Notes: generated from the sequence alone by a model not told the origin. Shown: positions 18,842 through 27,607, numbered from the stretch's first letter. The stretch: 64,000 nucleotides of DNA from Wenyingzhuangia sp. (GCA_020628175.1 JAHDFK010000007.1:11181-75180); one strand, 5' to 3'. Numbers and translations are program-made.

Positions 18842-20062
18842 ATGCAATCACTCTTAATTATAGGTTATGTTTGGCCAGAACCCACGGCAACAGCTGCGGG
18901 TAGTAGAATGTTACAAATTATAGAACAATTTCAATTGTCAAATTACAAAATTACATTTGTAAGTACAGCTCAAAAACAAACTTCTGCTTTCGATTTATCA
19001 ACGTTAGGAGTTGCTACTTTTAGGATCACTTTAAACGATAGTTCTTTTGATGAATTTGTGAAGGAGTTAACTCCTTCAGTTGTATTGTTTGATAGGTTTA
19101 TGATAGAAGAACAATTTGGTTGGCGTGTGTTAGAGGAGTGTCCAAATGCGGTACGAATTTTAGATTCTGAAGATTTACATTTTTTACGAAAAGCTAGGCA
19201 CGAAGCAGTAAAACAGCAAAAAGAATTACCAACAGAAGTTTTACATACAGACGAAGCTAAAAGAGAAATTGCAAGTATATATAGGTGTGATGCAACCTTA
19301 ACAATATCTGAATTTGAAATAAATTATTTGCAAGAGATTTATAAAATTCCAAAAGATTTATTGTGGTATTTTCCGTTTTTAATAGAGGAAGACCAAGCTT
19401 TAAATATTGATTTTTCCGAACGAACAGACTTTATGTTTATAGGTAATTTTATGCATGCACCAAACTGGGATGCTGTTTTGTATTTAAAAAAACAACTGTG
19501 GCCTATGTTAAAAAAAGAGTTGCCCAATGCAAGCCTAAAAATTTATGGTGCTTATGCGTCAGACAAGGTGTTTCAGTTACACAATAAAAAAGAAGGTTTT
19601 CTAATAATGGGAAGAGCTCCAAGTGTTAAAGAAGCAATGGAACAAGCTCGTGTATGTTTGGTACCTATTCGTTTTGGCGCAGGACTCAAAGGGAAGTTAA
19701 TAGACGCAATGCAATACAATACTCCATTTGTAACAAGTACAATAGGAGCAGAGGGAATGTTTGGTGCGATTGATTTTGAAAATTCGATAGCAATTTCGGA
19801 TAAAGATTTTGTAGCCAAAGCAATTCGGTTGTATCAAAATACGGAATTGTCTACACAAATGATTTTAAAAGGGAAAGAAGTATTGCGTACGAGGTTTTCT
19901 AAAGATAAATACAGAGTAACTTTTCAAGAAAAATTAACGTATTTACACGGTAACATAGAGGCTTTAAGAGCGGATAATTTTGTGGGAGCTATGCTACAAC
20001 ATCATAGTTTAAAGAGTACAAAATATCTGTCTAAATGGATAGAAGAAAAAAATAAGCATTAA
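18842..20062 (+). CDS. Glycosyltransferase, GT-B fold
   Basis: A 406-residue protein from the ATG at 18842. The frame is open 48 bp further up, but the added residues have no family character and the Rossmann-like start MQSLLIIGYVWPEPTATAAG is natural. The C-terminal half has the donor-binding pattern of family 4-like transferases: LIEED...DFMFIGNFMHAPNWDA, then KIYGAYAS, then VPIRFGAGLKGKLIDAMQYN and TTIGAEGM-like residues. Its role is probably transfer of a sugar onto a cell-surface or soluble acceptor in the cytoplasm; donor and acceptor are not predictable. It converges with and overlaps the LpxR-like gene by 4 bp. Confidence 0.85.
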   Translation: MQSLLIIGYVWPEPTATAAGSRMLQIIEQFQLSNYKITFVSTAQKQTSAFDLSTLGVATFRITLNDSSFDEFVKELTPSVVLFDRFMIEEQFGWRVLEECPNAVRILDSEDLHFLRKARHEAVKQQKELPTEVLHTDEAKREIASIYRCDATLTISEFEINYLQEIYKIPKDLLWYFPFLIEEDQALNIDFSERTDFMFIGNFMHAPNWDAVLYLKKQLWPMLKKELPNASLKIYGAYASDKVFQLHNKKEGFLIMGRAPSVKEAMEQARVCLVPIRFGAGLKGKLIDAMQYNTPFVTSTIGAEGMFGAIDFENSIAISDKDFVAKAIRLYQNTELSTQMILKGKEVLRTRFSKDKYRVTFQEKLTYLHGNIEALRADNFVGAMLQHHSLKSTKYLSKWIEEKNKH

Positions 20063-21009
20063 AATTTATAAGCAACTAGTATATTTCCGTAACGTATCCA
20101 TTTGTTAGAAATTTGTTGCACATTTTTAGTGTGTATATGGTATTGATAGCTAAAATTCCAATTCTCTAAATTCCAATAATAACCTATAGTGTTGTGCCAT
20201 ATCATAGGTTGTAAACCAAACGTTTTACCAATATTGTTATTTTCTAAAACGCCTGTTACAGTGGCATCAGAAAATTGATAGGTTATATGTGATTTTAGCC
20301 CCCAATAACTTTCTCTAACCCAAGTGTTTTTTTGGGTTTGCAAAGCAGTATCAAAAAAAGTAGTGTTGTTTAGGTTTGTCGTTTTGTTTGTAGAGCGGTT
20401 AAACTTAATGGCAATTCCTGAAGAGATATTCGAAAAAATACGATTTAAATTAAGTTTATGATAGGTGGCTATTCTAAATCGATCATCACTTATAATTGGA
20501 AGTAAACGTGTATAATTTGCAAATATACCAAAACCATACTTTTCTTTTACTTGATGTTTCCAACCATTAGATGGATCAATATCATAAAAATGATGTATGA
20601 AATTTTGAGCTTCTTCGGCACCTGTTTTTTTTCCAATCCCATTTAAACTTATTCCAAAAGTTAGTAGCGTTTCTGTGTTGCTAAATTGTTCAGAAAAATT
20701 TAAATAGGCATAACCTGCATAAGGTCTATCTTGGTAAAAAAGCGATGGGACGTTATTTCGATAAGGGTTGTAAATGTTTTGACCTAGGGTTATATTTTGT
20801 ATTCTTTTCGAAAAATTTAAAAATTGGGTATCAAAAGCTTCTTTGTAGTAAATGGCTAAACCATTAGTATAATATTGATCTAGAAAAAAGGAAACATACA
20901 AATCATTATCACTCACAAAACCAATTTCTCTTTTTTTAGCTTGCTGAGCACTAGTTGTATAGATATTCAGGCATAGAAAAGTATAAAAAAGAAGTTTTGC
21001 AATTTTCAT
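20059..21009 (-). CDS. LpxR-type lipid A deacylase (DUF2219)
   Basis: A 316-residue outer-membrane barrel protein with a signal peptide (MKIAKLLFYTFLCLNIYTTS). It matches the LpxR family, which removes the 3'-acyloxyacyl group of lipid A. Family motifs are present: SDNDLYVSF at 33-41 (Asn35, Asp36), DQYYTNGLAIYY at 44-55 (Thr48), QDRPYAGYAYLNF at 93-105, and TGAEEAQNFIHH at 129-140, which carries the likely catalytic His. All catalytic-type residues appear kept. The substrate in this organism could be its own lipid A; that is family-based inference. Confidence 0.85.
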   Translation of the reverse strand: MKIAKLLFYTFLCLNIYTTSAQQAKKREIGFVSDNDLYVSFFLDQYYTNGLAIYYKEAFDTQFLNFSKRIQNITLGQNIYNPYRNNVPSLFYQDRPYAGYAYLNFSEQFSNTETLLTFGISLNGIGKKTGAEEAQNFIHHFYDIDPSNGWKHQVKEKYGFGIFANYTRLLPIISDDRFRIATYHKLNLNRIFSNISSGIAIKFNRSTNKTTNLNNTTFFDTALQTQKNTWVRESYWGLKSHITYQFSDATVTGVLENNNIGKTFGLQPMIWHNTIGYYWNLENWNFSYQYHIHTKNVQQISNKWIRYGNILVAYKF

Positions 21010-21122
21010 TAAAAGTAAATTCTCTCGAGCTAAAATACAATTATTAACTAAGCTAGGCTATGTTTACATGTTTAGAATATGTATATTTACTAGAACCAAA
21101 AAAGCATATAATCATTAGGTAA

Positions 21123-21980
21123 ATGAGTGAGAAAGGCAAACTTAGTTTAGAAGATATTTCAGCAAGTACTTCGAGGGACGAATTAATTTCGAAGTTAGAA
21201 GCGCAAGGTATAGCTACTGCTGAAATTTTAAATAAAATTACATACGAAAAAGAGCTAAAGTTACTTCAGGTAGAATTGGTGAAATTACAGCAATGGATTA
21301 AAAAAAATAACAAACGAGTAGCTGTTATTTTCGAAGGTCGAGATGCTGCTGGTAAAGGAGGTTCTATACGTAGATTTATGGAACATCTAAATCCACGTTC
21401 TACGCGATTGGTAGCCTTAAACAAGCCTACAGATATAGAAAGAGGGCAATGGTATTTTATGCGTTATATTAAAGAATTACCCAACCCTGGTGAAATTGTG
21501 TTTTTTGATAGAAGTTGGTACAATAGAGCGGTGGTAGAGCCTGTAATGGGGTTTTGTTCTGACGAGCAATACAAAACATTTATGACGCAGGTACCCGAGT
21601 TTGAGCATATGCTGTACGAGGATGATTTGATTATTATTAAATTTTGGTTGTCAATTTCAAAAGAAGAACAATTAAAGCGTTTTGATTCTCGTCAAGAAAA
21701 TCCGTTAAAACGTTGGAAATTTAGTCCGGTAGATAAAAAAGGACAAGAACTTTGGGATCGATATACGCATTACAAAGACAATATGTTTAGTAAAACACAT
21801 ACAACCTATAGTCCGTGGGTAATTGTGAGAACTAACGATAAGCAAAAAGCGCGTTTAGAAAGCATTCGTTATGTACTTTCTAAATTCGATTATGATGGAA
21901 AAGAAGAGGCGCAAACCAACTTGTTTCCCGATCCTAATGTTGTGATGCATTATTTTAGATCATCTTACCAAATAGACTAA
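21123..21980 (+). CDS. ppk2: Polyphosphate kinase 2 family protein, copy 1
   Basis: Transfers phosphate between polyphosphate and nucleotides. The 285-residue protein has a P-loop core with Walker A EGRDAAGKGG at 71-80, Walker B FFDRSWYNRAVVEPV at 127-141, and the lid-region arginines (RWKFSPVDKKGQELWDRY). An N-terminal extension of about 40 residues precedes the core. Whether it phosphorylates ADP, AMP or GDP cannot be read safely from the sequence. It begins a tight three-gene operon with 4-5 bp gaps, followed by a second, diverged PPK2 copy. Confidence 0.93.
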   Translation: MSEKGKLSLEDISASTSRDELISKLEAQGIATAEILNKITYEKELKLLQVELVKLQQWIKKNNKRVAVIFEGRDAAGKGGSIRRFMEHLNPRSTRLVALNKPTDIERGQWYFMRYIKELPNPGEIVFFDRSWYNRAVVEPVMGFCSDEQYKTFMTQVPEFEHMLYEDDLIIIKFWLSISKEEQLKRFDSRQENPLKRWKFSPVDKKGQELWDRYTHYKDNMFSKTHTTYSPWVIVRTNDKQKARLESIRYVLSKFDYDGKEEAQTNLFPDPNVVMHYFRSSYQID

Positions 21981-21984
21981 TTGT

Positions 21985-22767
21985 ATGGAGAATTTAACAG
22001 AAAAAGACCTAAAGAACTTACATAGCAAAAAAGGTTTACAAGCTTTATTGTCTGATGAGAAACCGAATGTTCAGAAAGCATTAAAAAGTGTGAATTATAT
22101 AAAAACACTTAAAAGTTTGCAGAAAGAACTGATTAAAATGCATGAAGAAATAATTGAAAACAACGATAGAGTGATTGTTGTTTTTGAAGGGAGAGATGCT
22201 GCCGGAAAAGGAGGAGCTATTCGACGTATTACAGAGCGTATCAATCCACGACATTTTAGAATTGTAGCTTTGCCAAAACCTACCGAAGATGAAAGTACAC
22301 AATGGTATTTTCAACGCTATATCAATCAGTTTCCCAAAGCTGGCGAAATTGTTTTTTTTGATAGAAGTTGGTACAACAGAGCGGTAGTAGAGCCTGTAAA
22401 TGGTTTTTGTACGCAAGAAGAATACGACAGGTTTATGAACAACGTAAACGATTTTGAGCGTATGATTACTTCGTCTGGAATTAAGCTTGTAAAAGTGTAC
22501 ATGTCTATAGGTAAAGAAGAGCAAGCAAAACGTTTTGAAGAAATTAAAAATAATCCGTTAAAGCAATGGAAAATGACTCCCGTAGATGAAAAAGCACAAG
22601 AATTATGGGACGAATATACAAAGTACAAAAAAGTAATGTTTGCAAGTACGAATACCGAGCATGCGCCTTGGAAAATCATAAAAGCAAATAAAAAAACATG
22701 GGCAAGAATACAGTCAATGAAATATTTATTAGCAAAAATACCTTACAATAAAAAAAGAAAGATTTAG
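21985..22767 (+). CDS. ppk2: Polyphosphate kinase 2 family protein, copy 2
   Basis: A 260-residue paralogue of the preceding gene, with Walker A EGRDAAGKGG at 68-77, Walker B FFDRSWYNRAVVEPV at 124-138 and a lid with QWKMTPVDEKAQELWDEY. The two copies agree in all catalytic motifs but differ widely elsewhere, so they look like an old duplication with possible division of labour (for example different nucleotide acceptors). The start lies 4 bp after the first copy's stop codon. Its stop is 5 bp before the unknown third gene. Confidence 0.93.
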   Translation: MENLTEKDLKNLHSKKGLQALLSDEKPNVQKALKSVNYIKTLKSLQKELIKMHEEIIENNDRVIVVFEGRDAAGKGGAIRRITERINPRHFRIVALPKPTEDESTQWYFQRYINQFPKAGEIVFFDRSWYNRAVVEPVNGFCTQEEYDRFMNNVNDFERMITSSGIKLVKVYMSIGKEEQAKRFEEIKNNPLKQWKMTPVDEKAQELWDEYTKYKKVMFASTNTEHAPWKIIKANKKTWARIQSMKYLLAKIPYNKKRKI

Positions 22768-22772
22768 TCTTT

Positions 22773-23843
22773 ATGGAAGAACAGAAATATCAAAATATTT
22801 CGAAAAAAAAGCCTACCTATCCTATTCAGCCTTTTTTTGATACTTATTTATCTACTTACAATAGAAATGCATTAATTCCTGTTTTTTACGATGATTTGCT
22901 TCGTTTTTCGGGCGCTGTAGAGGTGTACGATGATAATGACGAAGACACACTTTGGGTACGCGTGTACTATTCGGAGCACGAGCGTATAACGATTGATAAA
23001 GATTTAAAAAAAGTATATTCTATATTGCATGGAGACGGATCGGATACTTCTGTACCTTTTTTAAGTATTGATGCTGTTGATTATTGCACGTTTGGAAATT
23101 CAAAACCTTTTAGAATTAAGGTGCGAAATATTTTAAACGACAATTATACATACATGTATATTAAAAAAGCAGATGCCTCTAGAATTTATGGATTGGAATT
23201 AGAGCATTTGTTATCGCCCAACAGAATTAACTTTTTGGTATATAAAGATACGTTAATAGAAGATCATATATCGGGTATACCAGGAGATACGTTTATTGCT
23301 GAAGGGTTAGATTCTTATTCAATTGCGACACAAAAACAAATAGCAAAAGAATACGTAAAGTTTAACGAGCGTTGTATTGTACGTTTGTTAGGCGATATGC
23401 GTTCGTACAATTATGTAATTGTACCTACCCACGATTTTGACCAGGTGCGTTATAGAATTAGAGCCATAGATTTTGATCAGCAATGTTACGAAGGTAGATT
23501 GCGTGTGTACATGCCACAGTTTTTAAAAGAAAACAATCAGTATGTAGAAATGGTACACAACAATTTAAGACCAGAGTCTATAGAGCAATACAAACAAGAA
23601 GAGCGCTCTACCATTGCCAAACGAATTTTATTAGGAAAAAAGAGAATTCGTGAGTTGTTAAATTGCATGTTACAAGACACTATATCATCAAAAGAAAAAA
23701 TAGAACTGCTAAAAAAAGATTTGTTTGATTATACCAAAGAAGTAAAATTTAAAAAATGTACTTGCATGGGCGAAATTTTAGAAACAGCTTTCGATTTTGT
23801 GGTAAAACATTATCAAGATGTAAATGGTTTTCGAGTAGGTTAA
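22773..23843 (+). CDS. Unknown protein with kinase-like motifs, in PPK2 operon
   Basis: A 356-residue protein I cannot assign to a named family. Reading the sequence as a protein-kinase-like fold is possible: a beta strand with lysines (YMYIKKADASR, Lys131/132), a helix with Glu142/144 (GLELEHLL), a hinge-like GIPGDTFI at 168-175, a catalytic-loop-like LLGDMRSYNYVIV at 205-217 (Asp208, Asn213), and a metal-site-like RAIDFDQQ at 230-237 (Asp233, Asp235). The last 80 residues are helical and charged, with RILLGKKRIRELLNCML and a CTC pair near 329. It is co-transcribed with two polyphosphate kinases. The kinase reading is inference. Confidence 0.8.
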   Translation: MEEQKYQNISKKKPTYPIQPFFDTYLSTYNRNALIPVFYDDLLRFSGAVEVYDDNDEDTLWVRVYYSEHERITIDKDLKKVYSILHGDGSDTSVPFLSIDAVDYCTFGNSKPFRIKVRNILNDNYTYMYIKKADASRIYGLELEHLLSPNRINFLVYKDTLIEDHISGIPGDTFIAEGLDSYSIATQKQIAKEYVKFNERCIVRLLGDMRSYNYVIVPTHDFDQVRYRIRAIDFDQQCYEGRLRVYMPQFLKENNQYVEMVHNNLRPESIEQYKQEERSTIAKRILLGKKRIRELLNCMLQDTISSKEKIELLKKDLFDYTKEVKFKKCTCMGEILETAFDFVVKHYQDVNGFRVG

Positions 23844-23874
23844 AAAAAGAAAAGTATTTTAAGTATCTATTTAA

Positions 23875-24426
23875 ATGAATCAATTATTAAAATATAGAGA
23901 GCAACTTCATTTAACGCAACAACAGTTATCCGAGAAAGCTAATGTTTCTGTAAGAACCATTCAGAGAATTGAGGCAGGACAACCATTAAAAGGTCATACG
24001 CTCACAGCGTTGGCTACAGCCTTAGAGGTTACAACAGATGAATTACTTGGAAAAGTACCAGAGTCAAAAGAGGAGAAAAAAACAGAAAATAGATTATTAA
24101 TAAAATTGATCAATCTTTCTTCTTTGCCATTTATATGGTTGCCGCTAGCTAGTATTATTGTTCCGTTAATCATTATGTATTGGAAAAGAGAAATTAATTC
24201 TACTACCAAACAAATTATTACCCTTCAAATTATTTGGACCATAGCATTTCCAATAATTGTACTATTGGTCATTTTTTTAAGAAACCTTTTTCAGTATAGT
24301 AATCAGGCTATTCCGTTTACTATGTTGGCACTTTTGTTGTTAAATGTGTATGTAATTTTAAAAAATACAGCTTCTTTAGATAAAAAAGGAGAGTTATCTA
24401 TCTTTTTGAAATTCAGTATTTTATAA
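23875..24426 (+). CDS. XRE-family regulator with membrane helices
   Basis: A 183-residue protein with an N-terminal Cro/C1-type helix-turn-helix (about 1-55; LTQQQLSEKANVSVRTIQRI, then EAGQPLKGHTLTALATALEV) and three hydrophobic segments after residue 80 (for example LINLSSLPFIWLPLASIIVP and IIWTIAFPIIVLLVIFL). It is probably a membrane-tethered transcription factor; the target and signal are unknown. It lies 31 bp after the PPK2 operon on the same strand, so read-through is possible. Downstream, TGTCA and TGACA around 24441-24458 form a small inverted repeat that could be its operator. Confidence 0.8.
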   Translation: MNQLLKYREQLHLTQQQLSEKANVSVRTIQRIEAGQPLKGHTLTALATALEVTTDELLGKVPESKEEKKTENRLLIKLINLSSLPFIWLPLASIIVPLIIMYWKREINSTTKQIITLQIIWTIAFPIIVLLVIFLRNLFQYSNQAIPFTMLALLLLNVYVILKNTASLDKKGELSIFLKFSIL

Positions 24427-24524
24427 TTTTTGTCGTGCGATTGTCATGTTATTGACAGGCAAAATTTTAGAGTTTTAATATTGATGTGATGTACTATTGT
24501 ACTCGAACAAAAAATCAATTTAAA

Positions 24525-25949
24525 ATGAAAAAATTACAATTCGTTAGTTTCGTATTCTTATGCTTTTTTACAGCAATGTCTCAAAAAATAAATAGTAAAG
24601 ACATTGAAAAAATAATGAGAGACAATAAAATTCCAGCCATAGGTTACGGAATTATAGAAAATGCAGAACTAACAAAAATTGAAGTATTAGGAAGTTTGTC
24701 TAATGGTAAAAAAGCCCCTCATAATACCATCTTTAATGTAGCATCCGTAACCAAACCAATGACTGCTTATGTAACTTTAAAATTAGTGAGTTTAGGAAAA
24801 TGGGATTTAGATGCACCACTTTATAACTATTTTGTTGATCCTGATATTAAAGATCATCCTTATGCAAAATTAATTACAACAAGACATATTTTAACGCATC
24901 AAACAGGATTTCCAAATTGGAGAGATGGAAAGCTAACATTTTTATTTAAGCCAGGAGAAAAATGGTCGTATTCTGGAGAAGGGTTTGAGTATTTGCGTAA
25001 AGCATTGCAAAAAAAGTTTAACCAAACATTAGATGAGTTGGCTGCAACCTATGTTTTTGAGCCTTTAAAAATGACAAGTACACAATATGTTTATAATAAA
25101 ATTGATGTAAACCGTTTTGCAGACGGTTTTAATAAAGATGGTGAGGCTTATGACACATACCAACGTACAATAGCCAATGGAGCAGACGATTTGTTAACGA
25201 CCATAGAAGATTACGGCACATTTTTGACAAGTATTTTAAAAGAAGAAGGACTGTCTAAAAGTGTATTTCAAGATGTAATGAAAGACCAAGTTGCTTCAAC
25301 AAAAGGGAAGTTTTTTACTTTAGGTTTCGAAAAATATAAATTTAAAGATGGAAATTATGCATTGGCTCACGGAGGATCGGATTACGGTGTACAGGCCTAC
25401 TTTTTTATATTTCCTAAAACAAAGCAAGGGATATTAATTTTTACAAATTCGGATGTTGGATACCATGTGTATCAAAAATTATTGACGAAATATTTAGGTG
25501 TATACGGACAAGAGTTTTTTGAAATAGAAACAGGGCAAAAAGTAGCTTTAGAAAAAGAATATACAGTTGCAGATCAAAAGTTGTATGATGAAATAATTAA
25601 ACAAGATGCTGTTTTTTTTGAAGCATATAATACTTGTGATTTGAAAATTCAAGAAGAGATATATGCTGATGATGTAGAGTTTTTTCACGACAAAGCAGGT
25701 TTTATGGATTCTAAAAAAGAAATAATAGCATCTACCCAAAAATATATTTGCAACAAAGTTAGACGTGAATTGGTGAAAGAAGGTTTGGAAATTTATCCGA
25801 TTAAAAATTACGGAGCTGTTGAGATAGGATATCATAAATTTTACAATAAAAGTAATCCTAATGATGTTGCCGAGCCAATGAAGTTTATGATTGTATGGAG
25901 ACATCAGGGTAATAGATGGAAAATTGAAAAAGTAATTAGCTTACATTGA
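24525..25949 (+). CDS. Exported serine beta-lactamase-family hydrolase with NTF2-like tail
   Basis: A 474-residue protein from the ATG at 24525, chosen because the signal peptide MKKLQFVSFVFLCFFTAMSQ starts there; the frame extends 39 bp upstream. Residues about 25-340 form a class C beta-lactamase/DD-peptidase-like domain with the nucleophile motif S74-V-T-K77 (NVASVTKPM), WSYSGEGFEYL as the Tyr motif, and HGGSDYG as the KTG equivalent. From about 360 to the end an NTF2/DUF4440-like domain follows (YDEIIKQDAVFFEAYNTCDL, then IVWRHQGNRWKIEKVISLH). The domain pair suggests an exported esterase or peptidase rather than an antibiotic-resistance enzyme. Confidence 0.85.
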   Translation: MKKLQFVSFVFLCFFTAMSQKINSKDIEKIMRDNKIPAIGYGIIENAELTKIEVLGSLSNGKKAPHNTIFNVASVTKPMTAYVTLKLVSLGKWDLDAPLYNYFVDPDIKDHPYAKLITTRHILTHQTGFPNWRDGKLTFLFKPGEKWSYSGEGFEYLRKALQKKFNQTLDELAATYVFEPLKMTSTQYVYNKIDVNRFADGFNKDGEAYDTYQRTIANGADDLLTTIEDYGTFLTSILKEEGLSKSVFQDVMKDQVASTKGKFFTLGFEKYKFKDGNYALAHGGSDYGVQAYFFIFPKTKQGILIFTNSDVGYHVYQKLLTKYLGVYGQEFFEIETGQKVALEKEYTVADQKLYDEIIKQDAVFFEAYNTCDLKIQEEIYADDVEFFHDKAGFMDSKKEIIASTQKYICNKVRRELVKEGLEIYPIKNYGAVEIGYHKFYNKSNPNDVAEPMKFMIVWRHQGNRWKIEKVISLH

Positions 25950-26041
25950 TCCCTTTTTTCTAAAAATAGAATAGAGGTTTTAATGTAAATATAAAGAGAG
26001 TTTTAAAGGAGCAATTAAAGCTATACTCTATGAACCATGAT

Positions 26042-26083
26042 ATTTTCTCTACAAGGAGCCTTTTAGTTCCCTGTAGAGAAAAT
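26042..26083. terminator. Hairpin between convergent serine hydrolase and SDR genes
   Basis: 16-nt arms at 26042-26057 and 26068-26083 pair with one mismatch (ATTTTCTCTACA...TGTAGAGAAAAT). It sits between convergent stops and probably ends transcription both ways, although the T tracts are short. Confidence 0.65.
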
Positions 26084-26088
26084 TAATT

Positions 26089-26949
26089 TTAAAGAAAACT
26101 ACTTCTTATTTGCTCTATAATTTTTGTTCCATCAGGATCCGATTTCGTTTTTAGTTCACAAAAATCTTCTCCCCATTTAGAAGTTCTTATTCGTAAAGGA
26201 GGGGTATTGCTTGTTGCAACATTTAAAATAATAGCGGCAACTTCTGTACCTGTTTGGTACACTTGTTCTTTACTTTCGTTAGCTCTTTTTTGGTTCCCTG
26301 CCATATACCTTTCAAATATAGGAGCGTATTCTCCAGTAGCTAATTTTCCTTCTTCTATAGTTTTTTCTATTGCAGAAGTCATAAACTCCGTAGCTATTCC
26401 ACCAGGCTCAATATTAGAAATGTGTATGTTAAAAGCATCAGTAACATAGGTAGCAAGTGCTTCCATATAACCTTCTACGGCAAATTTTGCTCCACAATAT
26501 AGTTCGTTAAATGGTTGTCCAACCAAACCACCTACAGAGGTAATATTAATAATTTGCCCAGATTTTTGTTTTCTCATGTAAGGTATAACTGCTTGGGTAC
26601 AAAATACAACACCATGGTAATTTACTTCGGTTACCCATCGTATTTCTTCTTCGCTAGCTTGTTCTGTAGTTTTTGCAAAACCTGCACCCGCATTGTTTAC
26701 TAAAATATCTATACGACCCTCTTGTTCTATAACAGTTTGTACAGCACTATTTATAGAACTCACATTTGTTACATCTAAAGGTAGTATGTGAATGTCTAAG
26801 TTTTTATCTTGAATAACTGTTTTTAATTTGTCTGCTTTTTTTAAGTTACGCATTGTTGCGTATACTTTAAAATTGTTTTGCGCAAAAAGAATGGCACTTT
26901 CAAAACCTACACCTGTTGAGGTTCCTGTAATTAAAACGTTTTTTTTCAT
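26089..26949 (-). CDS. Short-chain dehydrogenase/reductase
   Basis: A 286-residue NAD(P)-dependent oxidoreductase of the classical SDR family. The start at 26949 (MKKNVLITGTSTGVGFE) puts the TGxxxGxG cofactor motif at the usual distance; an ATG 27 bp further up is possible. Other landmarks are NNAG near residue 82, the catalytic Ser in NITSVGG, and the active-site YCGAK (YxxxK). The N-terminal motif TGTSTGVG and the later NIEPGGIATEF are typical. The substrate is unknown. A TetR-type gene lies directly upstream on the same strand, and a matching operator-like half-site lies just before the start. Confidence 0.88.
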   Translation of the reverse strand: MKKNVLITGTSTGVGFESAILFAQNNFKVYATMRNLKKADKLKTVIQDKNLDIHILPLDVTNVSSINSAVQTVIEQEGRIDILVNNAGAGFAKTTEQASEEEIRWVTEVNYHGVVFCTQAVIPYMRKQKSGQIINITSVGGLVGQPFNELYCGAKFAVEGYMEALATYVTDAFNIHISNIEPGGIATEFMTSAIEKTIEEGKLATGEYAPIFERYMAGNQKRANESKEQVYQTGTEVAAIILNVATSNTPPLRIRTSKWGEDFCELKTKSDPDGTKIIEQIRSSFL

Positions 26950-26962
26950 GTTTTTTATATTA

Positions 26963-26989
26963 GAGTGAATATTCATTCCAAAATGGAAT
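26963..26989 (-). promoter_or_regulatory. Operator-like inverted repeats before the SDR gene
   Basis: On the forward strand TGAATATTCA (26966-26975) is a perfect palindrome, extended to 63-78 with one mismatch. It overlaps ATTCC...GGAAT at 26975-26989. The 11-mer TTTTGGAATGA on the reverse strand (26983-26973) is identical to one half of the palindrome upstream of the tetR-type gene. Confidence 0.5.
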
Positions 26990-26998
26990 TAAATTTTT

Positions 26999-27553
26999 TT
27001 ATTGTTTGATAGCATCCCAAACCAATTGTATTTGATTTTCTAATGAGATGGTTTTGTTTGGTGGTTGTTGCATAAAATAAAATCGGACATACGATAGTAC
27101 GGCGCCACCTATAAAGACTAAAAGTTCATCTGTTTGTATGTTTTTTATCTCTTGGAGCTGTTTTCCTTTTTCTAATAATTGTAGTATGGGTGCTACAGAA
27201 TGTTGCCCTATATTTTTACTTTTTTCTGTAATAATAGGAGAAGCATGTAGTTGTTCTATAAATTTAAAATAGGTGCTATGGTTACAGAAAAAGCTTACAA
27301 TAGCCGTAAAGTAATTTTCGAATTGCAATTGTATAGAGGTAGCTATATTAAAATCTGTAAAAAGATGCCTTTCTTCTTCTTTAATTTTAAGGTAAATTTC
27401 GTTGATTAATACCTCTTTTGTGGGATAGTAATTGTAAATAGTACCCATACCCGTACCTGCATTTTTTGCAATAGCCGACATTGGAGTATTATGAATTCCT
27501 TTTTCGGTAATTAGCTTTATAGCCGATTGTATGATGGCTTCCTTTTTATTCAC
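26999..27553 (-). CDS. TetR/AcrR-family regulator
   Basis: A 184-residue repressor-type protein with the N-terminal TetR helix-turn-helix (NKKEAIIQSAIKLITEKGIH, then AIAKNAGTGMGTIYNYYPTK) and a helical ligand-binding C-terminal part. The start codon is GTG at 27553; no upstream in-frame ATG fits. It lies directly upstream of the SDR gene on the same strand and is preceded by a palindrome at 27572-27593, so it probably represses itself and the SDR gene. The inducer is unknown. Confidence 0.88.
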   Translation of the reverse strand: MNKKEAIIQSAIKLITEKGIHNTPMSAIAKNAGTGMGTIYNYYPTKEVLINEIYLKIKEEERHLFTDFNIATSIQLQFENYFTAIVSFFCNHSTYFKFIEQLHASPIITEKSKNIGQHSVAPILQLLEKGKQLQEIKNIQTDELLVFIGGAVLSYVRFYFMQQPPNKTISLENQIQLVWDAIKQ

Positions 27554-27571
27554 GTAGTAAAGGTAATGTAT

Positions 27572-27593
27572 TTTTGGAATGATTACTCCAAAA
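27572..27593. promoter_or_regulatory. Candidate operator upstream of the TetR-type gene
   Basis: A 22-bp imperfect palindrome with arms TTTTGGAATGA and TTACTCCAAAA, 19 bp before the GTG start. The first arm recurs before the SDR gene. It is the right size for a TetR dimer site. Confidence 0.55.
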
Positions 27594-27607
27594 GTTTAAA
27601 ATTTTCT

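Noticed and set aside
24525..25949. Reading the serine hydrolase as an antibiotic-resistance beta-lactamase
   Set aside because: The fold is shared by many esterases and peptidases; the NTF2-like tail and lack of a resistance context argue against it.
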